NCBI GenBank assembly: GCA_949987705.1
Contig: OX465283.1
Span: 91,933,813-91,997,812 of the forward strand
Origin: Thereva unica
Lineage: Eukaryota > Arthropoda > Insecta > Diptera > Therevidae
DNA length: 64,000 bases
Direction: 5' to 3'
Position numbers and translations under genes: made by a program. Under the pieces are notes generated by a model. It was not told the DNA's origin and made no database searches. It saw only the letters and a list, made by a program, of their open reading frames with translations. Shown here in pieces: positions 43,628 through 53,015 of this stretch. Every line of letters starts with the position of its first letter. Position 1 is the first letter of the stretch.

Positions 43628-44904
43628 TTAACTTCCCAGTATAGGAAGTTATTGTAAATCGGTCCGAAAATCGAAATCGAAATTTACGACGTATTTTCAT
43701 CTTTCAAGGTCCCAGGAGCATTTTAAGCAAAAAAATTGGGAGGAAGTATGTGTGTGTGTGCGTTTGCGGTCATTTTTTCCTGCACGATATCGCGCGAGCC
43801 CAAAAAGATATCGACTTCGTTGAGGTGTCGTTCGAAGCGTATTAACCGAAATATGATCTGAAAAGATTTTCATAAAATTCGGTCGAGCCGGTAAGTGATT
43901 TTTGTACCTGCACGATATCGCGCGAACTATAAAAGATATCGGACTTAGTTGACGACGTTCGAATAGTATTAAGATCTGAAAAGATTTTCATAAAATTCGG
44001 TCGAACCGTTTTTTTTTTAAACCACGTTTATTATTTTTGTACCTGCACGATATCGCCCAAACTAAAAACTATATCGACTTCATTGAGGTGCCGAAAAAGA
44101 ATATTAACGAAGAAATGCTCTGAAAAAAATTTCATATATTCGGTCGGGCCTTTTTTGTTTAAATAGAAAAACTTTGGCTAATTGTCAGAATGGCCTTAAA
44201 TTGACAAGTTTTGCTAATATCTAATAAATTCAATGGAGTGATACCCGTTCTAACGAAGTGATATTTTTGGGTTCCGCACAAGCGATAGCCTTCAAACAAA
44301 GCATCACTTGTCAAAATCCGACAACCTTTCAAATCGTGAAAAATTTCGTTACCCTTTACAAACAGCGCAAAATTTTTAAAACCTTATATTTGCACCTTTT
44401 GACGGGGAAATTGTTTTCTACGCATGATACAGTTTCAGAAAATTGCGGTTCATCCCGGCATTTCCAGTAGTTACCCTAAAATTTGTTCTTTTTGATTAAG
44501 TCTGACAAGTACTTAACAGTTACAGTTTTGCTTATATCTCCGGAAAGCTTTGGAATTTCCAAATGAAGTCATTCGGATTCTCAGTTTGCCAATGGCGCTT
44601 CAGCCCGCTCAATACGAATTTGAACACCCGCTTTAGTGCAGCGAACGAAATACGGAGGAAATGTTTGTTTGCTAACGTTCAGGAAAGACAAATTCTCTAG
44701 AAAAATCTTGAAAATTTACTACTATTATAATTATTTGAACTAGCTTCTCTCGGGATTGCTTTGTCATCAGTTCTGATACTAGCCAATTTTCCACTAGCGC
44801 TGAACGTATACTATTTTGTAAAAAGTCAGTTTATTCCATCTTCGTTCATCATACTGGGAAGTTAATCGTGTGGACCGAAGGGGTCAAACCCACATCCCAA
44901 CTAG
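43628..44904 (+). mobile_element. Helitron-like non-autonomous element, copy 2
   Basis: The start is AACTTCCCAGTATAGGAAG, and near the end the inverse ATACTGGGAAGTTAA appears (44850-44864). A GGACC/GGTC hairpin, then CCCAACTAG before T, follow. The (TG)n run at 43749 and two to three GCACGATATCGCGC-containing units match copy 1 at 304-1347. 44170-44830 has no counterpart in copy 1. It has no coding capacity. Confidence 0.6.
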
Positions 44905-45639
44905 TTTAACTTTATATGAAATACTAAGTTTAGCAATCAACCTGTGTACTTCCAGTCCGTAATGCAGTTTATGGAGGGTTTCGAACCCTGTAAATTTGGG
45001 TGCGAGTACGGGTTCGGGTTCAATACCCTGAAATTTAGTGGGTTCAGGTTCGGGTTCGGGTTCAAGCTTTTCCCCGAAAAAACAAAACAACGATTAGAGG
45101 TGAAACCAAAAAAGATGACGCCGAAGCGCGCATCTGGGGGAAATGAAAACTGCACACAAAAAGATATTGCCTACATATGGATAAGAAACGTGCTTATGTA
45201 TTTTCAAATTTCCCCTTCGAAATTTGTTGCGACTAGGCTAAGGGACGGGAATGGCATGCGGGGATTCCACTGCCATGGATATCGACTCTTTTCTCGGAGT
45301 CATCTTTTTAAACTCTTTTATTTACTTTCACTTCGGAGCATCAAATCTTGTAACGTTAATTTAACCGCCTTTTACTCAATGCAAATGGATGAAACTTTGC
45401 AGGCATACATATTCCCGATGACAATACACGAATATGACATTTTGTTACATTTTTTGTTGTTGATTTTGTTGTTGAGTAACAAAAAACGATTTTTAATAAA
45501 AAATGCTTGGAATTATTCGTTCTACTCAATGTAGAGTCTTAAAATTCACTTCCATTCAATAAAAATTGGTAAAAATTAACAGACATGTGTATTTCCGACG
45601 AAAACACACGAAAACGATAGTTCCAAATTAAAAATGGCG

Positions 45640-46060
45640 GCCAAAAAAATATGACGGATTACATTTTTCTTTACAAGCCACTCGTTCGATATGGGTAACA
45701 AATGAAAAGTTATAACAAGTTGAATACAATTAGCGTCATCCTAAATTCAAAATGGCGGTAGAAAAATGGCTGCATAAAAGTGGCGGCCAACACAAAACAG
45801 AGGATCAATTTTTCTTTACAACGCGCTCGGCATGGGTATCAAATGGAAGGGAGTGACAATTAGAATACTGTTGTCTGTGTCCCGTCATTTCCATTCAAAA
45901 TGGCGGCCAACACAAAATGGCGGTTTACCCTTTTATTTACTTCGCTCTCGGTATGGATATCAAATGAAAGTGTATTAAAGTGAGTAAGAAAGTAAACTGT
46001 ATGACGTCGTTTTAAATCAAATATGGCGTTCACTAAAAAATGGCGGAAGACATAACATAG
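45640..46060. repeat. Degenerate 140-bp tandem repeat sharing the GGTATCAAATGAAAG core
   Basis: About three units with AAAATGGCGG, TTTACAACGCGCTCGGCATG, GGTATCAAATGGAAGGGAGT or close variants. The core resembles that of the 128-bp arrays, although the rest of the unit differs. Confidence 0.6.
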
Positions 46061-46360
46061 CTATCAATAGCAAATAAAAATATGATTTAAAAGATGCAAA
46101 AAATATGTTTCCAGTTTTTAGTTTTTATTGCTCCAGCCAGTATACGCGAGCACACTACCTTTCAAAATGTAAAAAAAACGTAGAGCGCTATTAGATTTTT
46201 GAGGGGTCATCAAATTGTGCATTTTTGGGCTGCACTTGAGAACTGTTGTAAAGAACAAATACAAAACATGTAAAAAAGTTTCCTTATTTAACATGATAAT
46301 CTAATTAAAAGTTTGGAAATTGTAATGTATTAATTAACGCTATTCGTTACTAAAAGTAAA

Positions 46361-46859
46361 AATAAAAAAAAGAAAAAAAAATTTTTAGGAAACTCTTTTC
46401 TTTACCTTAATATATTGATCAGTTGTGAACACAAAATTAATATAAATACCTACTAAAAAAATCGACTAAAAGGTAAAAAATAAGAAGATTTTAAACAATA
46501 TAAACTTTTAAATCAAAATGGAAAAAATCTCACACATTCCTTAAAGAAAAGCGTGGGGCGCCCATACCAACCTGAACTTAAAAAACATGACTGCCGTGAG
46601 TACATTTAACATTTCAGACAGCTACGAATTTTCACTAATTGAGCATTTTGTTTCATAAAAACGCACCCCACGCTTTTCTTTAAGGAATGTGTGAGATTTT
46701 TTCCATTTTGATTTAAAAGTTTATATTGTTTAAAATCTTCTTATTTTTTACCTTTTAGTCGATTTTTTTAGTATTTATATTAATTTTGTGTTCACAACTG
46801 ATCAATATATTAAGGTAAAGAAAAGAGTTTCCTAAAAATTTTTTTTTCTTTTTCTTATT
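46361..46859. repeat. Near-perfect palindrome, 200-bp arms, 103-bp loop
   Basis: The left arm 46361-46560 is the inverse of 46664-46859 apart from a four-base indel (TACCTACTAAA against TACTAAA) and single changes near the ends. Landmarks are AAGAAAAGCGTGGGG beside the loop and TGATCAGTTGTGAACAC in mid-arm. It is noncoding, and any transcript would fold to a stable hairpin. Confidence 0.92.
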
Positions 46860-47334
46860 TGGTTCACCTCTAATAATCTTGTTTAAAAGAAAAAGAAAAT
46901 TCTGCGAAATCTGAAATTTAAATTTTTAAGCGCCGCACACTTAGATAATAATTGCCGTTAAAAATTGAACCTGAACCGAATTTTTGATTGGGTTCGGGTT
47001 CAGTTCGGGTTCGAAACCCTGAGTTTATGTCAGCGAAATATCTTTCTGAAAGATTAGTTCAAAAGGACTATAATAAAGAAAGACGTGATAAATCTTGCCT
47101 AGAGTGCTAATTCTAAAAAAGTTGTCTCGTTTTCGGGTTGTTATATTGTGCAAAAAGCGGTCATTGTAACAGTTTCTACGCAATAGCGATAGCATTTTGC
47201 TGCATCTGCTTTGCTCCTGCAGTGGCGCTGATTGATAAAACAATACTGTTTTGACCTATACAGAGCGTTTATGTGAATATACCCCAGTTTTTCGAAAACG
47301 ATAGTGATTTGCATCTTTAAATTACTTGACCTAT

Positions 47335-47755
47335 GCTCCTTTAATCCCTCATGGGACAGAGGACGGAAACGCCCTCCAGCGGCCTCTGTTTTGCTTCCGA
47401 CTCGACGAGATCATTGCGAATTCCGGTCAAGGGCCTGTTTGGCTAGATGCTTGTTTTCGCTTCGCAAGGTGTGGCCAATGCAATTCAATTTCCTTTGTCT
47501 GATTTGGTCGCCTATCCTGCCTGGGCCGGCACGGCACCATAGTTCTGTATTTGAAATTTTATCTAGCCAATGGATTTTTAGGATACGCCGTAAGCACCTA
47601 TTGATGAAAGCTTGTAGGCGTCTTGTGATGAATAGAGTGACTTTCCTTGTTTCGCAACCACAAAAAAGAACTGCTTTAACGTTGGGATTGAACAACCACA
47701 ATTTGGTGTTAGTTAAAGATTTCCGTTGATCTCCATATGCGGAACAGGCATGCAT
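47335..47755 (-). pseudogene. LINE C-terminal reverse-transcriptase fragment (family L, copy C)
   Basis: Minus-strand frame with NPNVKAVLFCGCETRKVTLF, FINRCLRRILKIHWLDKIS, ELWCRAG, CIGHTLRSENKHLAKQALD. This is the same region as copies A (16546) and B (49918). The 3' end reads CATGAGGGATTAAAGGAGC, as in copy A. It is 5'-truncated at about 47755 and internally shortened after QALD (the GRPRTTWRR region is missing), so it is older than copy A. Confidence 0.78.
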
Positions 47756-48351
47756 AGCGCTTCCTGCCTTTTTTACTCTGAAACTGACGTCTTCTGAGTG
47801 TCAAAATTCTAAATTTAGAGCTGTTTGGTATTCTGTTAGTCTAAAAAATCCGAAGTTTAGAGTACATTAAGCATTCTAAAATGACACTAAGGACGAAGGA
47901 AACGCCATCTACTGCAAATTCCGGTTATTAATTTTTGTACTAGATGGCACCCACTTTTATACAAGAGTTCTCTAAATTTAGACAAAAATTTGAATTCTGT
48001 AACACGTTTCTTGACTAAGTTAGAGTTCGATTTCATTCACATATAAGGTGTCCTGTGAGTAACGTTGAAAATGTGCAAAAATGTAAGTTTTAGCAGTTTT
48101 TAAAGTTAAAATAATAATATATGTATTTCTTTAAATATTATTTTTTTAGGAAAAAGAAAACAACCAAACAGCAGTTTCAAATTTTAATTTTTTTTATGGA
48201 AAATCACACGGAACTGCCTAAAAATAGTTTCAATACAAGCGATGGAAAAACTGTTAAAGATTTGGACACTTGACAAAGGATGAGAACACATTTATTTATT
48301 TTTTTGATAATAACTTTTCAAATGCAAATTGCAACTAATTTCATGGTATGA
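47756..48351. other. No gene confirmed; possible exon boundaries
   Basis: TCTAAATTTAGA-like palindromic words recur (47809, 47985). TATTTTTTTAG at 48139-48149 resembles a splice acceptor followed by a short frame (MENHTELPKNSFNTSDGKT, about 48196), and AAAAATGTAAGT at 48079 a donor. This could be the remains of a small multi-exon gene together with the next entry, but is unproven. Confidence 0.25.
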
Positions 48352-48681
48352 TTTAAAGAATACGGCCAGAGCAAAATACCGGAAAAGACTGGGGCCAGCC
48401 CTTTAAAAATATTCACGCTGAGTGACGCGGAGCAGCGACTGATAGATTTGCTAGAAGCCAGTTCAGCGATAGCTGGAATACCCAAAACAAAGACTTTTGG
48501 TGCTCAACAGCCAACTCCGCAGAGTGTCGAAACCAAGGAGGAGGAAGACTTATTTGAAATAGAGTATTTAGAAGAGATGCTCCTTAACAAAACACTTCCA
48601 CCGGCAAAGAGAATAAAAAGGAGTGAATCAGACAATATTACTGAGTATGGTCGGAGAAAAGAAGCAACGAAGAAATATTGA
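48352..48681 (+). CDS. Unrecognised 109-codon open frame, possible exon
   Basis: The frame is open from a stop at 48349 to TGA at 48679-48681. It has no ATG near its start, so it would need to be an exon or a fragment. The peptide contains FTLSDAEQRLIDLLEASSAI, an acidic patch EEEDLFEIEYLEEML, and a basic PPAKRIKRS that could be a nuclear localisation signal. It has balanced composition unlike the surrounding AT-rich noise. I do not recognise the family; a transposon accessory protein or a host nuclear protein are both possible. AG at 48357-48358 could be an acceptor. Confidence 0.3.
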   Translation, partial: FKEYGQSKIPEKTGASPLKIFTLSDAEQRLIDLLEASSAIAGIPKTKTFGAQQPTPQSVETKEEEDLFEIEYLEEMLLNKTLPPAKRIKRSESDNITEYGRRKEATKKY

Positions 48682-48869
48682 AAACGTTAAAAAAATTAAA
48701 TAACACATATAAGGCATATCAAGCGGACTATTTTCATCTCTTAAGGTTTTTCTTAAAATTCCATAATTCCGTCTTTGCTGTCTTCTGTTCTTCTTCTTTC
48801 ACAGCTCTATAACCGGGATCGGGTCCTGGCCTCTCGCAGCTGTTCTGTTCTACCCTGGTCTAACTAATT

Positions 48870-49917
48870 TGCTATGACCGATGTCGATGATAAGGTTGTT
48901 GAACTCAATCGGTTATTGCTGGATCTATTTGATAAGTTCGTCCCTCTGCGTAACAAAGGGTGTTTAGCTAAATATAAACATTAGTTCACCGCGCAACTAA
49001 AATCACTTATTGTTGAAAGGGAGTTTCTTTATCGTTCTATTGTTATTCGTTCTTTTAAACGTGTAAGGAACTTAGCCGTCGCCAAAATTAAGAAAGCTAT
49101 GCTCGCAAACTAGATCCCGGGCCTCCTGGAAAAATCATTTGAAGTAATTTGCGCCATTTAGCTGTTCACTCGAAAAATTCAACCGCTGCACATACTCTTT
49201 GTCCTGAAACCTTAAACCAATATTTTGTCACCGCCCATATTTTACGCGAGATTAATTCCCTTCCTGTGCCTTCTTCGGAAGGCTTCTAGTTTCGCTGTGT
49301 CGACTGCCTCGAGGTAATATCTGCTCTGAAATCAATCAAATCTAATCGATGGTAGTGATAGAAAACATCCAAGGTTCTTAAATATGATCACACCTTGTCT
49401 CTTACCTGTTCTTACCCACATATTTAATGCCTGCCTCACTGTATCTAAATTTCCCTAGGCGTGGAAGCTTGCGCTGATTATGCCAATTTCCAAGTGTCCG
49501 TCCCCTACTTGCCCCTCAGATTTCCGGCCTATCCCATTCTTAGCAAAGGCTCTCGAAAAGCTGATAGCGTCACAAATACTTGAGCACTGTGAACGTCTCC
49601 AAATAATAAACATATGGCAATCTGGCTTCTGCAAGCAACATAGCTTGAGTCTGCGCTTTTTAAAGTCACTTTCGATATCCGTAAAACCCTTGATGACCAG
49701 CATGTTTTCTGTTTTGTGCTACTTGATTTCTCTAAAGCGTTCGACAGTGTTGACCACGCTTTGCTGCTGCAAAATCTTTCCCGCCAAGTGAACATCTCCT
49801 TTTCTGCCCTCAACCTGATGCGTAGCTTTCTAACTAACCGTTCTCAGAAAGTCGTGCTCGGTATCAATTGGTATTCATGCAGCCATCCGTCCCTCAAGGC
49901 GCCATCCTTTTCGTCTT
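48870..49917 (+). pseudogene. Jockey/CR1-like LINE, 5' half of reverse transcriptase
   Basis: Several frames together read as the linker and fingers/palm of a LINE: ELNRLLLDLFDKFVPLR (48898-48950), then after stops FRPIPFLAKALEKLIASQIL (49525-49585) and WQSGFCKQHS. Motif A follows in VLLDFSKAFDSVDHALLLQN (49712-49772) and YLSNR-like SFLTNRSQKVVLG. VPQGAIL marks the point where a second LINE begins at 49918. At least four stops or frameshifts are visible. The downstream YADD segment is missing; later parts resume at 52769. No endonuclease is seen. The clade is judged by motif style only. Confidence 0.75.
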
Positions 49918-51785
49918 CTTTAATCCCTCATGGGACATAGGGCGGAAATAGTTGACCTCCAGCGGACTCTGTTTTGCGCGACCAGGATATCCCAGTTGTT
50001 GCGGCTTCTGCTAGTAGAGTTCTCCTCCACGTTGTTCTAGGTCTTCCTACTCGACGGGATCCTTGCGGATTCAAGTCAAGGGCCTGTTTGGCTAGATGTT
50101 CGTTTTCGCGTGGCAAGGTGTGGCCAACGCAATTCCATTTCATTCGCCTTATTTGGTCGTCTATCCTTTCTTGGCCGGCATAGCGCCATAGTTCTTCGTT
50201 TGAAATTCTGTCCTGCCAGTGGATTTTTAGGATACGACGCAGGCATCTGTTGATGAAGACTTGCAGGCGCCCTATGATGAATTGGGTGACTTGCCATGTT
50301 TCGCAACCGTACAAAAGTATTGCCTTAACGTTGGAGTTGAACAGCCGCAATTTGGTGTTAGTTGAGATCTGTGTTGCTCTCCATATGTGGAACAGCCATG
50401 CATATGCTCCTCGTGCTTTATTTATTCTGGAACTGACGTCTTCTTCTGCACCACCATTTTCGGTAATAATGCTACCGAGGTATCAGAATTTATCTACCAG
50501 TTCCACGACACGGTTATTCAGCGCCGTCCGTTCAATGGTGTTTGCATTTATCCGCATTTCTTTTGTTTTAGTCGGATTTAGCCTTAAGCCTGCTGGACTA
50601 CTTTCTGTTGCCAAATTCCTTAACATGATTTTCAGGTCCTGATGTCTGTGGGCCAGCAAACAGATATCTTCCGCGTAGTCGAGATCCTTAAGGCGATCTA
50701 GCAACCCAATTGTATGTCGCCTATTCTACTATCTAGTGCGCCGACAACAATGTCATTTATTACTATAAGAAATAGTAGAGGCGAAAGTAGACATCCTTGT
50801 CGTACTCCTGAGCTCACCTCAAAGCTGTCGGAAAACTTTCCATTATGGAGAACTCTGCATTTCGAATTGTTATATAGTGCTTTTATCAATTCTATTATTT
50901 TATCAGGCAGTCCACGTCGCCGTAGTGCCTGCCTTATAAAGCTCCTATTAACCGAGTCGAACGCTTTCTCATAATCTAAGAAAACAAGGTAGAGGGGGAT
51001 CGGAATTCAGTAGACTGCGCCACTATTATTCTTAAGGTGTTGATATGATCAATACATGAGCGGCCCTTCCTGAATCCGGCCTGCTGCCTCCTAAGCGTTC
51101 GGTCTACTGCCTCACTTATCCTAGATAGTAATATATGGGACAAAATTTTGCCCACAGTAGATAATAAACAGAAGCCTCTCCAGTTGTCGCATATTGTTAG
51201 GTCCCCCTTTTTTGGTATTTTGACTATGATACCTTCCGTCCAATCCTCCGCAAAGGTACAGGTGTTCCATGCTATTTCCAGGATTGGCTGAAGCGCATCT
51301 TCAATGAAACTTGAATCAGCTTTCAACAATTCTGGCAGGATGCCATCTTTTCCAACTGCTTTACCATTAGCCATCGCATGAATTGCAGTTATTGTTTCCG
51401 GCTTGGATGGGGCCCTGGTGGTGATTCTTATTGGCTGTGCATTGTTGCTGTTTTCCTGAGGTTCCTGTGTAAGTGTACCATTCAGGGCGGCGAAGAAGTA
51501 ATCTCTCCATCTTTGGAGTTGCTCCTCGTCGCTGCACAGCAGCCTTCCATCCGCACTCTTAACGGCATGTTTTTTAGTAGAGTGCTTTCCCGGGAGCTGT
51601 TTAGTGATTTGGTACAGCACCTTACCGTTGCCCGTGTTTGCCGCGTTTTGCGCTCTTTCGGCGAGCTCATTTATCTGTGCCTTTTATCACGCCGGACACT
51701 TCTCTTTACCTCCCGGTGTAATTGGGAGTATTCCCTTTCAAGTTGGTTACGTCTTTCCGGGTCAAGGTCAAACTACAAATTTTAG
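49918..51785 (-). pseudogene. LINE reverse transcriptase (family L, copy B), nested, YADD changed to YAED
   Basis: On the minus strand the pieces run from an N-terminal linker (REYSQLHREVKRSVRR, with a frameshift near 51683) into GNGKVLYQITKQLPGKHS. Fingers with GKAVGKDGILPELLK and KKGDLTICDNWRGFCLLSTV follow, then QQAGFRKGRSCIDHI. Motif A (ENAFDSVNRSFIRQALRRRG) comes after a short break, then VSSGVRQGCLLSPLLFLIVI. Motif C follows as LKDLDYAEDICLLAH, where the catalytic pair should be DD. After it come the GGAEEDVSSRINKARGAY and CETWQVTQF regions and GRPRTTWRR, ending in ATGAGGGATTAAAG. It is 5'-truncated and has no endonuclease. It sits in the opposite orientation inside the plus-strand LINE. 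Confidence 0.85.
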
Positions 51786-52122
51786 GAAAGATTTTTTTTT
51801 GGCGGGTTAGCCGTTAACGGAATATAGTGCAAAGAAAGTGATATATAAAGTTTGAAGCACTATAACTCCGAACATATTGACTTTACAAAAAAATTACTGA
51901 ACAAGAAAGTTAAATCACTTATTTATCTACAAAAAAGATTATATACATTTTTGTCGTAAAATGCATAGTTTCTGAGATATAGAATTAAACGCGTTTCCCT
52001 TCACTGTAAGTTAAGCATAAGGGTGGGGATGACGCCATTTTGAATTTAAGCTTCTAAAAATATATAAAATCATTTAGTAAAAAAAATTCGCGTTTTTCGC
52101 ATTACGGAGGCTTTTTTCGACC
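51786..52122. other. No gene; AT-rich insert
   Basis: Lies between the nested LINE and the Tc3-type element. Phrases such as TTTCTGAGATATAGAATTAAA resemble those in the foldback arms at 16160-16290, but there is no clear homology. Confidence 0.35.
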
Positions 52123-52124
52123 TA

Positions 52125-52766
52125 CACTGCTGGTCATTTGAATAGGGACAGCCGATTTAGAAATTATTTTACCTAATTTCTTTCTTTTTTGACTTCGACT
52201 GCGACTGTGCAGAATTAGAGGCTGCTCGAAGTATTGCTCGCTTATCTTGTGGTGAAAGTACTGCTGGAATTCGTCCTCTCATATTTTTTCCATAGTTGTC
52301 GACATCTTTTAAATAATTATGGACAACTGACTTACCTTTACCTATTTTTTCGGCTATTCTTCGAATACTGTGACCATCTTCTTTAATAGCATCGATTTTG
52401 CCTTTTTCGGTTACATTTAGTGCTTTTCCTCGACCCATTTTATTACCAATTTAAAAAAAAAGAATTAACCACACAAAAACTTTCAAATAAACTCTTCTGA
52501 ATTTTATTTTGACAGAATCGCGACTAAATTGTATTTGTCCCTATTCTATTGACCTAATTTAACAGCTAAAAATTGTCATTGAATCCAAACATAGCAGGCC
52601 AAAATTAACGGTACATTACTAGTGCCCACTTGTTACACATGAATGTATGCGTAATCCTATACTCTTTCATTTCGGATATTAAGCTGTATGCTCCGAAGTC
52701 AAAAAAGAAAGAAATTAGGTAAAATAATTTCTAAATCGACTGTCCCTATTCAAATGACCAGCAGTG
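52125..52766 (-). mobile_element. Tc3-like transposon deletion derivative (642 bp)
   Basis: Ends CACTGCTGGTCATTTGAATA and its inverse are flanked by TA (52123-52124 and 52767-52768). The inverted repeats extend about 70 bp with few changes. Between them, an open frame on the minus strand encodes only the N-terminal DNA-binding part of a Tc3-like transposase. The catalytic half is deleted. The element sits inside the plus-strand LINE. Confidence 0.9.
52169..52438 (-). CDS. Tc3-like transposase N-terminal DNA-binding domain, truncated
   Basis: This 89-codon frame starts MGRGKALNVTEKGKIDAI and continues SIRRIAEKIGKGKSVVHNYL, a helix-turn-helix typical of Tc1/Tc3 transposases. A second part with YGKNMRG and LSPQDKRAILRAASNS is the start of the second helical subdomain. 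Intact Tc3 enzymes have about 330 residues with a DDE catalytic domain; here the frame runs into the inverted repeat after SAQSQSKSKKK and ends. It is unbroken from its ATG, so an 89-residue DNA-binding protein without a nuclease could be made if the region is transcribed. Such truncated proteins may compete for transposon ends, which is inference. Confidence 0.8.
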   Translation of the reverse strand: MGRGKALNVTEKGKIDAIKEDGHSIRRIAEKIGKGKSVVHNYLKDVDNYGKNMRGRIPAVLSPQDKRAILRAASNSAQSQSKSKKKEIR

Positions 52767-52768
52767 TA

Positions 52769-53015
52769 TTTACTGGACTATTAGTTAATGAATCCAAGAT
52801 TCACACGTGCAACCTTTTATTTCGGCAACAAAAGATCAATTTGATAGATATATTGAGAAGCTAGCCGCCGACCTACAGCATATTTCCAATTGGTCTTCTT
52901 TGAACCTTCTACAACTCAATCCTCTGAAATTCCATTATATCCTATTCTTTCTCCCATTCTCCCCCTGTTCGTCGTGAATTCTCTAATATTGCTATTGCTT
53001 TGAATGGGGTCCCTC
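52769..53015 (+). pseudogene. Plus-strand LINE, middle segment resumed
   Basis: After the Tc3-type insertion, a frame near 52840-52960 reads DQFDRYIEKLAADLQHISNW followed by NLLQLNPLKF. This is the region just after motif C in Jockey/CR1-like LINEs, where LN-W---N-L-LN--K is usual. It belongs to the element beginning at 48870. The following octamer GGTCCCTC (53008-53015) is the target of the next insertion. Confidence 0.65.

Larger units (their letters stand above)
44974..47021. mobile_element. hAT-like non-autonomous element with GGGTTC repeats
   Basis: Ends GAGGGTTTCGAACCC and the inverse of CAGGGTTTCGAACCC are flanked by an exact 8-bp duplication AGTTTATG (44966-44973 and 47022-47029). 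GGGTTCGGGTTC repeats line both termini. The interior contains a 140-bp degenerate tandem stretch (45640-45990) and a 200-bp-arm palindrome (46361-46859). The 196-codon frame over the left end is a by-product of the hexamer repeat. No transposase is present. Confidence 0.82.

Noticed and set aside
45000..45085. GGTTC-rich sequence as a tRNA T-arm or tRNA-derived SINE
   Set aside because: No A box, acceptor stem or anticodon arm can be paired; the GGTTC words belong to a hexamer repeat at a hAT-like terminus.
44944..45534. A 196-codon frame over the left end of the hAT-like element
   Set aside because: Its start is made by the GGGTTC hexamer repeat and the rest has no recognisable motif; it crosses the transposon terminus.
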